Made by a program: the position numbers and the translations under genes. Positions 42,882 through 53,059 of a stretch of 64,000 nt of DNA are shown here, piece by piece. This DNA is from Mycobacterium sp. HUMS_12744610. GTDB taxonomy: Bacteria > Actinomycetota > Actinomycetes > Mycobacteriales > Mycobacteriaceae. Below the pieces are notes generated by a model that saw nothing but the letters and a program-made list of their open reading frames with translations, made no database searches and was not told where the DNA came from. The DNA lies in assembly GCF_041206865.1 (NCBI RefSeq), contig NZ_JBGEDP010000001.1:682001-746000 (forward strand), given 5' to 3'. Positions within the stretch are counted from its first letter, which is position 1; each line of letters opens with the position of its first letter.

Positions 42882-44987
42882 CTATTCGCAGGTGGTGTCC
42901 GCCGCATTGGTGACCGTCAGGTCTTCGGGCAGCTTGGCCGGTGTGTCGCCCGAGTTGCGTTCGATCTGCACGCCGACGGATGAGCCGCTGGGTGGCGGAT
43001 CGGCGACGGCGCTGAAGTCCGGGCCGAGCACCACCTGGACGACCTGACCGTAGCCCGACACCCGGTGCACCTTGGAATTGGCGAACGCCGATGCCACCGT
43101 GGCGGCGGCGTGTTCGTTGCCCGGAGAGAAGAACACCGTCGTGGCCTTCAGTGCACTGGGGTAGTCGTCGGGTGCCATCACGTTGAACCCGTCGCGCTTG
43201 AGTTGGGTGGTGGCGGCGGCGGCGAGCCCGGATGTGGCGGTCGCGTTGGACACCCGCACCGTCACGTCGTGCGGCGAGGCAGTCGTCACCTGTTCGTGCC
43301 GCACCTCGGGGCTCGGGGCCGGGTTCTTGGCCGGGGCGGACGTGGGGGTGGAGGTGGTCGTCGCCCCCTTGGTCGAGGAGGTCCCCAGCTGCTGCGCGTT
43401 GTGGTCGTTCTCCAGGGGCAGAGGATCGTCGTCGATGATGGCGTCGAAGAGCGCCCGCATGTCGGCCGTGCGTGGCGGTTCGTCACCGTTTTCGTCCGTC
43501 ACTCCGGTCGGCACCGTGACGAAGGTGATGTGCCCGGCGGCGATTCCCTGCAGCGACTGCCCGAGCTGAACAAGATCTTTGGTCTTGACGTTGTCGACGT
43601 AGCTGTCGCCGATGAAGAGGTTGACGACGTTGTTGAGTTTGTTCAGGTCCAGCAACGTGTCCTCGGAGATCAGGGAGCGCAGCAGCGACGACAGGAACAA
43701 CTGCTGGCGCTTGATGCGGCCGTAGTCGCCGTTGTTCTCCGTGGTGACCTGCCGGGCGCGCACGTAGTTCAACGCCGTCGGGCCGTCGATGATCTGGCGC
43801 CCCGCGTGTTTGAGCACGGTGCCCAGTTCGTAGTCGTGTAGCGGCGCCCTGGTGCACACCTCGACGCCGCCGAGGGCCTCGACCATTTTCGCGAAGCCGG
43901 AGAAGTCTACGGCGATGAACCGGTTGATGCTCAACCCCGACAGCTTCTGGATTTCCTTCACCAGGCACTTCGGCCCGCCGAAGGAGAACGTCGAGTTCAG
44001 TTTGGTCTCGGTGTAGACCACGCGCGGACTCCAGGTGCGCGTCTTGTCGTCGTAGATGGGGCCGTACTTGCCGGTCTCGGGGTTCCAGACTTCGCATTGG
44101 ATCGGGGTGATCGCCAGGTCGCGCGGGAAGGAGACCACCACCACGCGTTTGCGGTTCGCCGGAATGTTGACCAGCATCACCGTGTCCGACCGCGCGCCGC
44201 CGGCGTCGTCGGCGTCGCCGGCGCCCATGTTGGCGTTCTCGCCGAGCCGCGAATCCATGCCGACGATCAGGAAGTCCTCGTCGCCGTACTGGCCACCGGG
44301 GTCGACGATGTCGCGCGAATGCGGGTCGAGCGCGCTAACGGTGTTGAGGCGGCTGTTCTTCGATGTCGCCCACTGCCATGCCCCGCCGGTCATGGCGAGG
44401 CTCAGCACCGCGAGCAGCGCCGCCAGCGAACGGGCGGCGAACAGCAGGGGCCGGCGCCCGGGCCTGGTTTTCGGCTCGCGGGCACGCCGGCGCAGCAGCG
44501 TGCGCGGTGCGTTGGCGGGCGGTGCCTCCGCTGCGGGATCCTCGTCGTGGGGGTAGCTCGCGACCTGCAGGTCGGGGACCTCCGAGCTGAGCTCGAGCGA
44601 ATAGGCCGGAGTGGCGATGACCTGTGTGTCCTGTTGGTCGATGGACGCCTCGGGAGCTGCGGTATCCGGGGCCTCCGTGTCGGGGGCGTCGTCGGCTGCG
44701 CGGTGGCGCCTGGGCCGATCGGGGGGCGGGGCGCCGAACTTGGCGATCAGGTCGGCGACGGTGATCCCGCCCCGGGTGTGGGATCCGCTCCGTGCGCCGT
44801 GACCCGGATCCTGCTCGTCCTCGTCGTCGTCGTCGTGCTCGTCCTCGGAGGCGGGCTCGACGTGGTCGACGGGGGCCGGGGCGGGCTGCCACCGGTGCAG
44901 GTTTTGGTCCGGTGTCGGCTCGGAGAACCGCTCCCAGGGCGCGGCGCGCCGGCCCTCGGGAGTGGCGTCTGCTCCGCCGTCACTCAT
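42882..44987 (-). CDS. LytR-CpsA-Psr (LCP) family cell-wall ligase
   Basis: The protein has 701 residues. The cytoplasmic N-terminus (~180 residues) is very acidic and Pro-rich, followed by one membrane helix at ~181-203. The extracellular LCP domain (~230-450) includes [31 protein letters not shown] (split) with the catalytic-site Arg and Asp, and a later RARQVT region. A Ser/Thr/Pro linker leads to a LytR_C domain (~575-665). LCP enzymes attach arabinogalactan or other polymers to peptidoglycan. The counterpart is Rv0822c. The ATG at 44987 has GGCAGG upstream. Confidence 0.9.
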   Translation of the reverse strand: MSDGGADATPEGRRAAPWERFSEPTPDQNLHRWQPAPAPVDHVEPASEDEHDDDDEDEQDPGHGARSGSHTRGGITVADLIAKFGAPPPDRPRRHRAADDAPDTEAPDTAAPEASIDQQDTQVIATPAYSLELSSEVPDLQVASYPHDEDPAAEAPPANAPRTLLRRRAREPKTRPGRRPLLFAARSLAALLAVLSLAMTGGAWQWATSKNSRLNTVSALDPHSRDIVDPGGQYGDEDFLIVGMDSRLGENANMGAGDADDAGGARSDTVMLVNIPANRKRVVVVSFPRDLAITPIQCEVWNPETGKYGPIYDDKTRTWSPRVVYTETKLNSTFSFGGPKCLVKEIQKLSGLSINRFIAVDFSGFAKMVEALGGVEVCTRAPLHDYELGTVLKHAGRQIIDGPTALNYVRARQVTTENNGDYGRIKRQQLFLSSLLRSLISEDTLLDLNKLNNVVNLFIGDSYVDNVKTKDLVQLGQSLQGIAAGHITFVTVPTGVTDENGDEPPRTADMRALFDAIIDDDPLPLENDHNAQQLGTSSTKGATTTSTPTSAPAKNPAPSPEVRHEQVTTASPHDVTVRVSNATATSGLAAAATTQLKRDGFNVMAPDDYPSALKATTVFFSPGNEHAAATVASAFANSKVHRVSGYGQVVQVVLGPDFSAVADPPPSGSSVGVQIERNSGDTPAKLPEDLTVTNAADTTCE

Positions 44988-45196
44988 GTCCTGCCGGCCT
45001 CCGAATCCTCGATGCGGACGTCGAGAGAGCGTCCGTGGCACCTGTCACCGCCGCACTGCGGGCCCGTGCCTGCGAGGCGCACGGAGTGGGTCGCGCTTCG
45101 GTGACGCGGCCCTCAACCGATCCGACGGCGAAGCGTAATACAGCAAGGCCCATATCTTACTGAGTTCTGGGTCCGGACGCGATCTCGCGGCCGGGT

Positions 45197-46328
45197 TCAG
45201 CCGCCGGAGTGCATGACGTCCGCGCCGGCCGGGACCGTGCAGTCGTCCGGATCGTTCAGCCAGCCGTCGGGCAGGGCAACGCGGGCCGGTGACCCCTGCC
45301 GGCCCCGCGGGCCCGTGGCCGCATCGGGGAACGGCACCGACCCGTCCAGCCGGTCCAGCAGCGAGTCGAGTTCGTCGAGCGTCGTGACCATGGCCAGCGA
45401 CCGCCGCAATTCGGATCCGGCGGGGAAACCGTGCAGGTACCAGGCGACATGCTTGCGTATGTCGCGCATGCCCTTGTCCTCCCCGAAATGGGCGGCCAGC
45501 AGTCGGCCGTGCCGCCGGACGATGTCGGCGACCTCGCCCAGGGAGGGCGGGACGGGCGGGGCGGTGCCGGTGAACGCGGCCGAGAGCTCGGCGAAAAGCC
45601 ACGGCCGGCCCAGGCAGCCGCGGCCGATGACGACGCCGTCGCAACCGGTGCTGGCCATCATCGCCAGCGCGTCGCGGGCGTCGTAGATGTCGCCGTTGCC
45701 GAGCACCGGGATCGTGCGCACCTGCTGCTTGAGGGCGGCGATCTGGTCCCAGTCGGCGGTGCCGGAGTAGCGCTGTGCCGCCGTGCGGGCGTGCAGGGCC
45801 ACCGCGGCGGCGCCCTCGGCCTCGGCGATGCGGCCGGCGTCCAGGTGGGTGTGGTGCTCGTCGTCGATGCCGATGCGAAACTTGACCGTCACCGGGATGC
45901 CGGTGCCTTCGGTGGCGCGGACGGCCGCGGCGACGATCTGGCCGAACAGCCGCCGCTTGTACGGCAGCGCCGCCCCGCCGCCGCGCTTGGTCACCTTGGG
46001 CACCGGGCAGCCGAAGTTCATGTCGATGTGGTCGGCCAGACCCTCGTCGGCGATCATCCTCGCGGCGGCGTACGTGGTGGCCGGGTCCACGGTGTAGAGC
46101 TGCAGCGACCGGGGACTCGTCCGGGGCGAACGTGGTCATGTGCATGGTGACCGGATCGCGCTCGACGAGCGCGCGGGCGGTCACCATTTCACAGACGTAC
46201 AGGCCGCTGACCGTGCCGGCCTTTTCCTTCTCGAGCTCACGGCAAAGCGTCCGGAAAGCAACGTTGGTCACGCCCGCCATCGGGGCCAGCACCACCGGGC
46301 TGGCGAGCGTGATCGGACCGATCCGCAC
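45197..46328 (-). pseudogene. dus: tRNA-dihydrouridine synthase, frameshifted
   Basis: A continuous DusB-type enzyme of ~375 residues would reduce uridines in tRNA with FMN. The N-terminus (RIGPITLASPVVLAPMAGVT) is in one frame up to TTFAPDESP. The rest, from DPATTYAAARMIADEG, with MNFGCPVPKV (catalytic Cys), KFRIG and GNGDI, is in another. The junction is at ~46108-46114 (plus strand CGACCGGGGACTC) and fits loss of two bases from a CCGCGG-like sequence. The C-terminal motifs are intact. Start GTG, 5 bases after the desA1 stop. This is either a real mutation or an assembly error. Confidence 0.85.
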
Positions 46329-46333
46329 GGCCG

Positions 46334-47350
46334 TTACCGGCGGCTCATCGCCAGCTTGCCGGCCGTCTTGTGCAGTTCCTGGGCGGTGGCGCGCTTGCCC
46401 GTGCGGGCTTCCCGGTCGAGTTGGCGCTGCTTGGACACCTCGAACTTGTCGCAGGCCTGCTCGAGCTCCTTGATCAGCAGTGCGAGGTCGTCACGCAGCT
46501 CGGCCCCCTCGCCGGTGAAGTCCTCGCGCTCGAAAATGCGCCACTTCTTCAGGATCGGCATGACGACCTCGTCGAGGTGGATGCGCGGGTCGTAGACCCC
46601 GCCGACGGCGATGAAGACGGCTTTGCGCCGGAACTCGGGCACCTGGAAGCCAGGCATCTGGAAGTTGCGCAGGATGAGGTGCAGCGACTTCATCGCCTGG
46701 TTGGGCGCGAGGTCGAACGCGGCCTCGCTGACGTCGCGGTAGAAGATCATGTGCAGGTTCTCGTCGGCCGAGATCTTGGCCATCAGCTGATCGGCGATCG
46801 GGTCGTTGCAGGCCCTGCCGGTGTTGCGGTGCGAAATCCGGGTGGCCAGTTCCTGGAAGCTGACGTAGAGGACGGAGTGGGTGAGGGTCTCGGCGAAGTA
46901 CTCACCCTGGTGGTTCTGGCCCGGGCTGAAGCCCCGGTTGACCACCTCGATACGAAGCTTTTCCAGCTCCACGGGATCGACGGCGCGCGTGACCACGAGA
47001 TAGTCGCGCAACGCAATCCCGTGCCGGTTCTCCTCGGCCGTCCAGCGGTTCACCCACTGCCCCCACGCGCCGTCCATGCCCATGTTCATCGCGATCTCGC
47101 GGTGATAGGACGGCAGGTTGTCCTCGGTGACCAGGTTCTGCACCATCGCCACCTGGGCGACATCCGAGAGCTTGCTCTGCTCAGGGGCCCAGTCCTGGCC
47201 ACCGAGCGCGTAATAGTTCTTGCCGTCCGACCACGGGATGTAGTCGTGCGGGTTCCAGTCCTTGTGCATGCTCAGATGCCGGTTCATGTACTTCTCGACG
47301 ACCGGCTCAAGCTCCCGCAACAGCTGTAAGTCCGTCAGCTCAGCGGACAT
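46334..47350 (-). CDS. desA1: acyl-ACP desaturase DesA1
   Basis: This 338-residue soluble ferritin-like di-iron desaturase is essential in M. tuberculosis and used in mycolic-acid-related fatty acid desaturation. Di-iron ligand motifs are TAEENRHGIAL (EExxH) and SADENLHMIFY (ExxH). GGAGGGG lies 3 bases before the ATG. The upstream 166 bases contain AT-rich half-repeats (TATATGTG, CAATATAT) that could be a regulator site. It heads a unit with dus. Confidence 0.95.
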   Translation of the reverse strand: MSAELTDLQLLRELEPVVEKYMNRHLSMHKDWNPHDYIPWSDGKNYYALGGQDWAPEQSKLSDVAQVAMVQNLVTEDNLPSYHREIAMNMGMDGAWGQWVNRWTAEENRHGIALRDYLVVTRAVDPVELEKLRIEVVNRGFSPGQNHQGEYFAETLTHSVLYVSFQELATRISHRNTGRACNDPIADQLMAKISADENLHMIFYRDVSEAAFDLAPNQAMKSLHLILRNFQMPGFQVPEFRRKAVFIAVGGVYDPRIHLDEVVMPILKKWRIFEREDFTGEGAELRDDLALLIKELEQACDKFEVSKQRQLDREARTGKRATAQELHKTAGKLAMSRR

Positions 47351-47516
47351 CGCCCCTCCAGTTATATGTGTCGATTAGTAGCGGTCAATATATCTGTGTA
47401 CCCCAGTAGCATCAAGTTTCCGCGTGCGTGGCCCGCGTGGCGAGGTCACATTTCGGCATACCGACGTGCCGAACACATTTGACCTGGGCTCGCCGGTGTG
47501 GCCCCGCGGAAACCCG

Positions 47517-48131
47517 CTACTCGGAATTACCCGGCTCAGGGGCCGGCACGTAGGGGGCCGCCGTGATGAACAGCATGTTCACGCAGTAGTCGATGAACTG
47601 CCTGCGGGTGGCGCCGAGCTGGCCGTTGAGGTAGGCGGTGAACAGGCTCGACAGACCGCCGACGAGGCTGGTGGCGATCATCTTCTGCACCACGGGGTCC
47701 CCGATCCGGGAAAGCTTGCGGACCAGCAGGTCGATGAAGTTGGGCATCCACTGCGCTCCCGAGCGGGTCAGGATCGGCTCCACGGCCGGAGCGAGCAGGA
47801 GCACGCGGCCTCGGACCGGGTCGTCGACCATCAGCTCGACGAAGCGTTCGACGGCCTCGCGCGGCGTTTTCGCCGAGGTGAGCGTGCTCATCGCCCGCGT
47901 GCACACGTCGTCATAGACCGCGCGCACGAACTCGTCGCGGTCGGAGAAGCTCTCGTAGAAATAGCGCTCGGTCAGCGCGGCCTCGCGGCACACGGCGCGG
48001 ACGGTCAGCGCGGGCCCGCGGTCGCTGCCCAGCAGTTGCACGCCGGCGGCAACGAGGTCGTCGCGGCGCAGCGCGTGGCGACTCTCCAAGGGGACGCCGG
48101 TCCAACGGCTCCGTCGTTGACCGGACGGCAC
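47517..48131 (-). CDS. TetR-family regulator (Rv0825c type)
   Basis: The protein has 204 residues. The helix-turn-helix region at ~15-65 has ALRRDDLVAAGVQLL and AALTERYFYESFSDRDEF. The GTG at 48131 is chosen because AGGAG lies 4 bases upstream; the frame is open to a TTG at 48170 that would overlap the operator. It is divergent from the MpaB-type gene and probably controls it through the palindrome at 48152-48169. Confidence 0.88.
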   Translation of the reverse strand: MPSGQRRSRWTGVPLESRHALRRDDLVAAGVQLLGSDRGPALTVRAVCREAALTERYFYESFSDRDEFVRAVYDDVCTRAMSTLTSAKTPREAVERFVELMVDDPVRGRVLLLAPAVEPILTRSGAQWMPNFIDLLVRKLSRIGDPVVQKMIATSLVGGLSSLFTAYLNGQLGATRRQFIDYCVNMLFITAAPYVPAPEPGNSE

Positions 48132-48151
48132 ATCGCTCCTAAGCTGAAAAG

Positions 48152-48169
48152 TGACAACACGTGTAGTCA
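48152..48169. promoter_or_regulatory. palindromic operator TGACAACACGTGTAGTCA
   Basis: An 18-base near-perfect palindrome (one mismatched pair) centred on ACACGTGT. It lies between the divergent TetR start (21 bases away) and the oxygenase start (32 bases away), the classic place for a TetR-family site acting on both promoters. Confidence 0.65.
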
Positions 48170-48200
48170 AAATCTACCGACAGCCACGGGGATCTCAACA

Positions 48201-49226
48201 GTGACTCAAGATACGTCCGCAGGCACTCCGCTGACGAGCATCGACGGCGCGACCGCCACCGACGGCTTGGCCGCCGGATGCCCGGTGGCGCCGCTGGGTT
48301 ACGAGGCTCCGCCCGTCCCGCTCGGTCCCGATTCGCTGACGTGGCGGTACTTCGGGGACTGGCGCGGCATGCTGCAGGGCCCATGGGCGGGGTCGATGCA
48401 GAACATGCACCCGCAGCTGGGTGCGGCCGTCATCGACCACTCGACGTTCTTCCGGGAACGCTGGCCGCGCCTGTTGCGCTCGCTGTACCCGATCGGCGGC
48501 GTGGTATTCGACGGCGACCGCGCACCGGTCACCGGCGCGGAGGTGCGCGACTACCACACCGAGATCAAGGGCGTCGACGAACAGGGTCGCCGCTACCACG
48601 CGCTGAACCCCGACGTCTTCTACTGGGCGCACGCCACCTTCTTCGTCGGAACGATCCACGTGGCCGAGCGGTTCTGCGGCGGGCTGACCGAGGCGCAGAA
48701 ACGACAGCTCTTCGACGAGCACGTCCAGTGGTATCGGATGTACGGCATGAGCATGCGACCCGTGCCGGCGTCGTGGGAGGAATTCCAGGCTTACTGGGAT
48801 CACATGTGCCGCAACGTATTGGAGAACAACTACGCGGCGCGTGCGGTGCTCGACCTGACCGATCTGGCCAAACCACCTTTCGCGCAATGGGTTCCGGACT
48901 GGCTGTGGGCCGCCCAGCGCAAACTGATGGCGCCGTTCTTCGTCTGGGTGACCGTCGGCCTCTACGACCCGCCGGTGCGCGAGCTGATGGGCTACACCTG
49001 GTCGGCGCGCGACGAATGGCTGCACCGGCGGTTCGGCGACGCCGTCCGTCTGGCGTTCGCGCTGGTGCCCCGGCGGTTCCGCAAGCATCCGCGGGCCCGC
49101 GCCGGATGGGATCGCGCCAACGGGCGAATCCCGGCCGACACGCCGCTCGCGCAGACCCCGGCGCGCAACCTGCCGCCGGTGGACGAGCGCGACAACCCCA
49201 AGCACTACTGCCCGAACGTGTCGTAA
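48201..49226 (+). CDS. DUF2236 / MpaB-type haem oxygenase family protein
   Basis: The protein has 341 residues, highly similar by memory to Rv0826. The DUF2236 (oxygenase MpaB/latex-clearing-like) fold motifs include YFGDWRGMLQGPWAGSMQNM, FYWAHATFFVG (candidate haem-ligand His) and RMYGMSMRPVP. The family has haem-dependent oxygenases, but no substrate is known here. GTG start with GGGG upstream. It is divergent from its likely TetR regulator. Confidence 0.85.
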   Translation: MTQDTSAGTPLTSIDGATATDGLAAGCPVAPLGYEAPPVPLGPDSLTWRYFGDWRGMLQGPWAGSMQNMHPQLGAAVIDHSTFFRERWPRLLRSLYPIGGVVFDGDRAPVTGAEVRDYHTEIKGVDEQGRRYHALNPDVFYWAHATFFVGTIHVAERFCGGLTEAQKRQLFDEHVQWYRMYGMSMRPVPASWEEFQAYWDHMCRNVLENNYAARAVLDLTDLAKPPFAQWVPDWLWAAQRKLMAPFFVWVTVGLYDPPVRELMGYTWSARDEWLHRRFGDAVRLAFALVPRRFRKHPRARAGWDRANGRIPADTPLAQTPARNLPPVDERDNPKHYCPNVS

Positions 49227-49281
49227 TTCTTTCCCGCGCAGCGCGTCTCACGTGCGCGTGCTGTCGTTGCCAGGTCGGGTG

Positions 49282-49782
49282 TCAGCGCGCCGGGACGACG
49301 GTCGACGTGCGCCGGCCGCCGTTCCGCTCGTTCCAGAACCGGTAGACACCCACCGCGGCGTCCCGGGGCTCGTAACGCATCGGCAGTCGCCGGCGCTCCC
49401 AGCTCTTCGCGAATTCGTCGTAGAACGTGGCGAGTTCGAAGTACTTGCGGTCATCGAGGTAGTACGGCGCATAGGCCTCGCGGGTGGTCAGGAAGACCAC
49501 TTCCCGCGGTGAGCAGTAATACAGCGAGCCCAGGCACATCGGGCACGGGTGGGCGAGCACGTAGATGGTGCTGTCGACCAGGTGCTCGGTGCCCAGCTTC
49601 CGGCACGCCTCGCGGATGGCCAGGATTTCCGCGTGGGCGGTCGGGTCGTTGGTCTGGGCGGCCTGGTTGGCGCTCTCGGCCAGGACTTCGCCGTCGTTGA
49701 CGATCACGGTCGCGAACGGGCGGCCGCCCTCGGCGACGTTACGGCGGGCCAGGTCGATCGTGCGCTGCGCGAAGTCGGTCAT
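49282..49782 (-). CDS. nucleoside/guanine deaminase-like protein
   Basis: This 166-residue member of the cytidine deaminase-like superfamily has zinc motifs TAHAEILAI (HAE with catalytic Glu) and [12 protein letters not shown] (PCxxC). It could be a guanine deaminase or a tRNA-adenosine-type deaminase. The C-terminal [13 protein letters not shown] region favours the guanine deaminase-like group. The counterpart is Rv0828c. Convergent with the oxygenase. Confidence 0.88.
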   Translation of the reverse strand: MTDFAQRTIDLARRNVAEGGRPFATVIVNDGEVLAESANQAAQTNDPTAHAEILAIREACRKLGTEHLVDSTIYVLAHPCPMCLGSLYYCSPREVVFLTTREAYAPYYLDDRKYFELATFYDEFAKSWERRRLPMRYEPRDAAVGVYRFWNERNGGRRTSTVVPAR

Positions 49783-49872
49783 GGTCGCAGGCTAGCGCCG
49801 ACGACTGGGCATGCCGGGCCTGTGGTAGTAACTAGATTGTCTATATTTCTTCGTTTCTGGCACAGGAGCAAA

Positions 49873-50772
49873 ATGGCGCGCACCGAGAGCGATCGTTGGG
49901 ATCTGGCGACGAGCGTCGGGGCGACGGCGACCATGGTCGCCGCTCAGCGGGCGCTGGCTTCCGAGGAGGGGTTCATCGACGACCCCTATGCCGCGCCGTT
50001 GGTGCGCGCCGTCGGCATCGACGTCTACGTCCGCTTGGTCAACGGCCAGATCCCGGTCGGCGGGGAGTCGGAGTTCGATCCGCGCCGGATGGCCGAGGGG
50101 ATGGCCTGCCGCACCCGGTTCTACGACGACTTCTTTCTCGACGCGGCGCGCAGCGGCGTCGGCCAGGCGGTGATCCTCGCGGCGGGCCTGGACGCGCGGG
50201 CCTACCGCCTGCCGTGGCCCGCCGGCACCGTCGTCTACGAGGTCGACATGCCCGAGGTGATCGAGTTCAAGACGCTGACCCTCGCCGAGCTCGGTGCGCA
50301 GCCGACCGCGGAGCGCCGCACGGTCGCCGTCGACCTGCGCGACGACTGGGCCGCGGCGTTGCGGGACGCGGGATTCGATCCGCAGGCCCCCACGGCGTGG
50401 AGCGCCGAAGGTCTGCTGGTCTACCTGCCGGATGCCGCGCAGGACGCACTGTTCGACAACATCACCGCGCTGAGCGCTCCCGGCAGCCGCCTGGCGTTCG
50501 AATTCGTCCCCGACACCGCGATTTTCGCCGACGAGCGCTGGCGCGCCCACCACGACCGGATGAGCGAGCTCGGGTTCGAGATCGACTTCAACGATCTCGT
50601 CTACCACGGGCAGCGCAGCCACGTCGTGGACTACCTGAACCAGCGCCGCTGGCGGACGTCGACGAAAAGCGTCAAGGAACTGCACGCGGCCAACGGGTTC
50701 GCCTACCCCGACGACAACGTCGCCGCGGCCTTCGCCGACGTCACCTACACCAGCGCGGTGCTCGAGCGCTGA
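49873..50772 (+). CDS. SAM-dependent methyltransferase (TIGR00027 type)
   Basis: The protein has 299 residues of the large mycobacterial family related to leucine carboxyl methyltransferases. Start [23 protein letters not shown] motif [17 protein letters not shown] near residue 98, [11 protein letters not shown] for the ribose contact, and AEGLLVYLP. The substrate is unknown. CAGGAG lies 5 bases before the ATG. The counterpart is Rv0830. Confidence 0.92.
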   Translation: MARTESDRWDLATSVGATATMVAAQRALASEEGFIDDPYAAPLVRAVGIDVYVRLVNGQIPVGGESEFDPRRMAEGMACRTRFYDDFFLDAARSGVGQAVILAAGLDARAYRLPWPAGTVVYEVDMPEVIEFKTLTLAELGAQPTAERRTVAVDLRDDWAAALRDAGFDPQAPTAWSAEGLLVYLPDAAQDALFDNITALSAPGSRLAFEFVPDTAIFADERWRAHHDRMSELGFEIDFNDLVYHGQRSHVVDYLNQRRWRTSTKSVKELHAANGFAYPDDNVAAAFADVTYTSAVLER

Positions 50773-50790
50773 CGTCGGCGCGCGCTGCGG

Positions 50791-51603
50791 CTACGAACTC
50801 AGCAGGTCGTCCTTCAGGCGGCTGGTGAGCATCTCCTGGAACACGGTGCGTGCCGGGTCGTAGAGGTCCTGAAAGGTCGTCAGCACCGCGTTGCGGTCGT
50901 ATTCGGGAATGGATCCCGTCGGGGTCCAGAAGCTGTCGATGTCCAGCAGGAAGAACGGTCCCTGCTGGGCCGGCATGGTCCGGCGCAGGTGGTAGCTCTG
51001 GTCGAGTGCCTGACCCACCCCGGGGCCGTAGCGCACGATCATCGACTTGCCCGGGTTCGCCTCGCGGTAGACCGCGGCGCCCTGCCATTCGGTCAGCGTC
51101 AGGCCGGCCGGGGCGATGCGCTGCGGCCCGAGCAGCGGCTCGGCGATCCAGTTGGCCCACTCGACCCGGCCGTCGACGCCCACCGGGACCCGGACCTCGA
51201 GCACGTAGCGCAGGCCGATGCGCTCCACCCCGACGAGCGAGGAGACCTGCGAGCGCGCGTCGACGACGCGCATCACGATCTCGAGCAGCGACTCGAAGTT
51301 GGAGTATGCGGTGGTCTCGATGACGACGGCCTGGTTCTTCATCGAGGCGGCCAGCGTGTTGTCCCGGTTGACGTAGCGGGTGAAGCGCTCGGCGGTCGGC
51401 TGGGGGCTTCCGCCGGCGCCCATGCCCCACGCCACATCCTGGGCCTGGCGCTCGATGGGCAGATGGTCGGCGAGCAGATGTTTGAGCTGTCCGCTCGATG
51501 ATTCGTTGAGGGAATCCGTTGCTGGGTGACGGACTTCCATCGTTACCAGGGCTACGGGCGCGTTCGGGGAGGAGGCTGCATCAACAGTCATCCTCGGAAG
51601 CAT
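50791..51603 (-). CDS. TIGR04255-like protein of unknown function (Rv0831c type)
   Basis: The protein is about 270 residues. The pattern VALVTMEVRHPATDSL at the N-terminus, FTRYVNRDNTLAASMKNQAVVIET, GLRYVLEVRVP and a C-terminal IPEYDRNAVLTTFQDLYD suits the TIGR04255 family. No catalytic motif is seen. The start is at ATG 51603 (MLPRMTVDAASS); ATG 51591 is an alternative. Convergent with the methyltransferase gene. Confidence 0.75.
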   Translation of the reverse strand: MLPRMTVDAASSPNAPVALVTMEVRHPATDSLNESSSGQLKHLLADHLPIERQAQDVAWGMGAGGSPQPTAERFTRYVNRDNTLAASMKNQAVVIETTAYSNFESLLEIVMRVVDARSQVSSLVGVERIGLRYVLEVRVPVGVDGRVEWANWIAEPLLGPQRIAPAGLTLTEWQGAAVYREANPGKSMIVRYGPGVGQALDQSYHLRRTMPAQQGPFFLLDIDSFWTPTGSIPEYDRNAVLTTFQDLYDPARTVFQEMLTSRLKDDLLSS

Positions 51604-51939
51604 AGCCAAGCCGTTTTGACGCGGAACCGGGGCCATCCCGCGTGGCGACCGACGCCCGCCGGACGACTGCGCCCGGCTGCGTCCGACGCAGCCACAAGAT
51701 CCGTCAGCAGCGGCGATTCATCCCCACCGATGCTCATTCGGCGTGTCATGCCGTCGGGCGAGCGGACGCGATCGCCGCGAACCGCCGGCCCGGCACGCGC
51801 GCGGCCGGTGCGTGCGGCCGCAACGGCCCGCGCGGTGCTCGTTAACGGCGCGTCGATTGCTGCTGACGATCGGCTGAAGCTCCGGTGCCGGGCGTCTTGC
51901 GAGGTGACAGCCGGTGTCCGGCGCTCATGAACCGCTTGT
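51604..51939. other. gene-free stretch upstream of the tRNA cluster
   Basis: About 335 bases without a convincing coding region. Open frames here are Arg/Ala-rich with no family pattern. It should contain the promoter of the TIGR04255 gene on the minus strand. I see no repeat or hairpin of note. Confidence 0.5.
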
Positions 51940-51942
51940 TGG

Positions 51943-52015
51943 TGCCCCCACTAGGACTCGAACCTAGGACCTGCGGATTAAAAGTCCGTAGCTCTACCAA
52001 CTGAGCTATAGGGGC
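51943..52015 (-). tRNA. lysT: tRNA-Lys(UUU)
   Basis: A 73-base cloverleaf on the minus strand: acceptor GCCCCTA pairing with TGGGGGC, anticodon TTT in ACTTTTAA, T-loop GGTTCGAGTCC, discriminator A, and CCA encoded at 51940-51942. Confidence 0.95.
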
Positions 52016-52137
52016 CGAAAAAACAGGATACTGGGTACCGCGGAGGCGCTCGTTTGAGGATTGGGGCCGCGGTGACCTAAGCTGGCGTGGCTCCCAACGT
52101 AACCATGTTGCGGGTACCCCGGAGAGATTCGGATCTG

Positions 52138-52210
52138 GCCCCCTTCGTCTAGCGGCCTAGGACGCCGCCCTTTCAAGGCGGTAGCGCGGGTTCGAATCCC
52201 GTAGGGGGTA
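52138..52210 (+). tRNA. gluT: tRNA-Glu(UUC)
   Basis: 73 bases: acceptor GCCCCCT with AGGGGGT, anticodon TTC in CCTTTCAAG, T-loop GGTTCGAATCC. CCA is not encoded. A possible -10, TAAGCT, is ~55 bases upstream at 52078. Confidence 0.95.
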
Positions 52211-52240
52211 CGGCGACGCGGCGACGCGGAGCGGTAGCAA

Positions 52241-52314
52241 GGCCCTGTGGCGCAGTTGGTTAGCGCGCCGCCCTGTCACGGCGGAGGTCGCGGGTTCGAG
52301 TCCCGTCAGGGTCG
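52241..52314 (+). tRNA. aspT: tRNA-Asp(GUC)
   Basis: 74 bases: acceptor GGCCCTG with CAGGGTC, anticodon GTC in CCTGTCACG, T-loop GGTTCGAGTCC. It lies 30 bases after tRNA-Glu, presumably one transcript. Confidence 0.95.
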
Positions 52315-52344
52315 CCAGCACGGCGAGGCACTCCGTTGCCTTCC

Positions 52345-52418
52345 GGCCAGGTAGCTCAGTCGGTATGAGCGTCCGCCTGAAAAGCGGAAGGTCGGCGGTT
52401 CGATCCCGCCCCTGGCCA
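52345..52418 (+). tRNA. pheU: tRNA-Phe(GAA)
   Basis: 74 bases: acceptor GGCCAGG with CCTGGCC, anticodon GAA in CCTGAAAAG, T-loop GGTTCGATCCC. CCA is encoded at 52419-52421. It is the last core-type gene; everything to the right is mobile or accessory, so its 3' end is a candidate attachment site. Confidence 0.95.
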
Positions 52419-53055
52419 CCAAGTATCTGTGCATTTCAGCGCCCCTTTTCGCTCTGTCTACGAACTCGTCATCACCGATTCGGACTCGGCGATGGGGCCA
52501 ATATGGGGCCAAAAACGAGGTGCCGTCGCTGCCAACTCTGTCTCGGATCCGTCCCCCTCGACTCTCCGCTGTCTTCGAGCGGAGCCCTACGCGACATGCG
52601 CGTGGCCAGTGGCGATTGCACTAGCACCTGCGAGGCACAATTGCGTCGTGCCCGTTCGCTGGTCAGTCGTGGCTGCCGACGACTGGGCTGTCGCTGGCCT
52701 CGAGAGCCAGGGCCAGCATCCGCACGACTGGCTCAAACATCCGTCGAGAGAGCGTACCTGGCTGTTCAAACCCGCACGGCCAGAGCGCGATCGTTCCCTC
52801 GGGGAAGACACTGTGGAGAAGCTCGGAAGCGAGATGGCTCGGCTGGTCGGAGTGCCGGCGGCCACGGTCGAACTAGCCACTCGGGGCGGGGTGCGTGGCG
52901 CATTGGTTGAAGACGTGCGATTGCCAGAGTGGGAATTGCAGGCAGGGCAGGCGCTAATGCCAGAGGTGGTTATCGATTACGACCCGACTGATCCTGAAGG
53001 GCGCGGATACAATCTCGGCTCTATCAGGCAGGCACTCACACGGTTTGGATCACCG

Positions 53056-53059
53056 CCAG
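53056..53059 (+). repeat. target duplication CCAG, left copy
   Basis: CCAG directly precedes the element start CCTGG. The same CCAG follows its right end at 54757-54760. IS1380-family elements make 4-base duplications. Confidence 0.75.

Noticed and set aside
52306..52512. Minus-strand ORF containing GGIEPPTFRFSGG
   Set aside because: This peptide is a well-known artefact of translating antisense tRNA genes, here tRNA-Phe.
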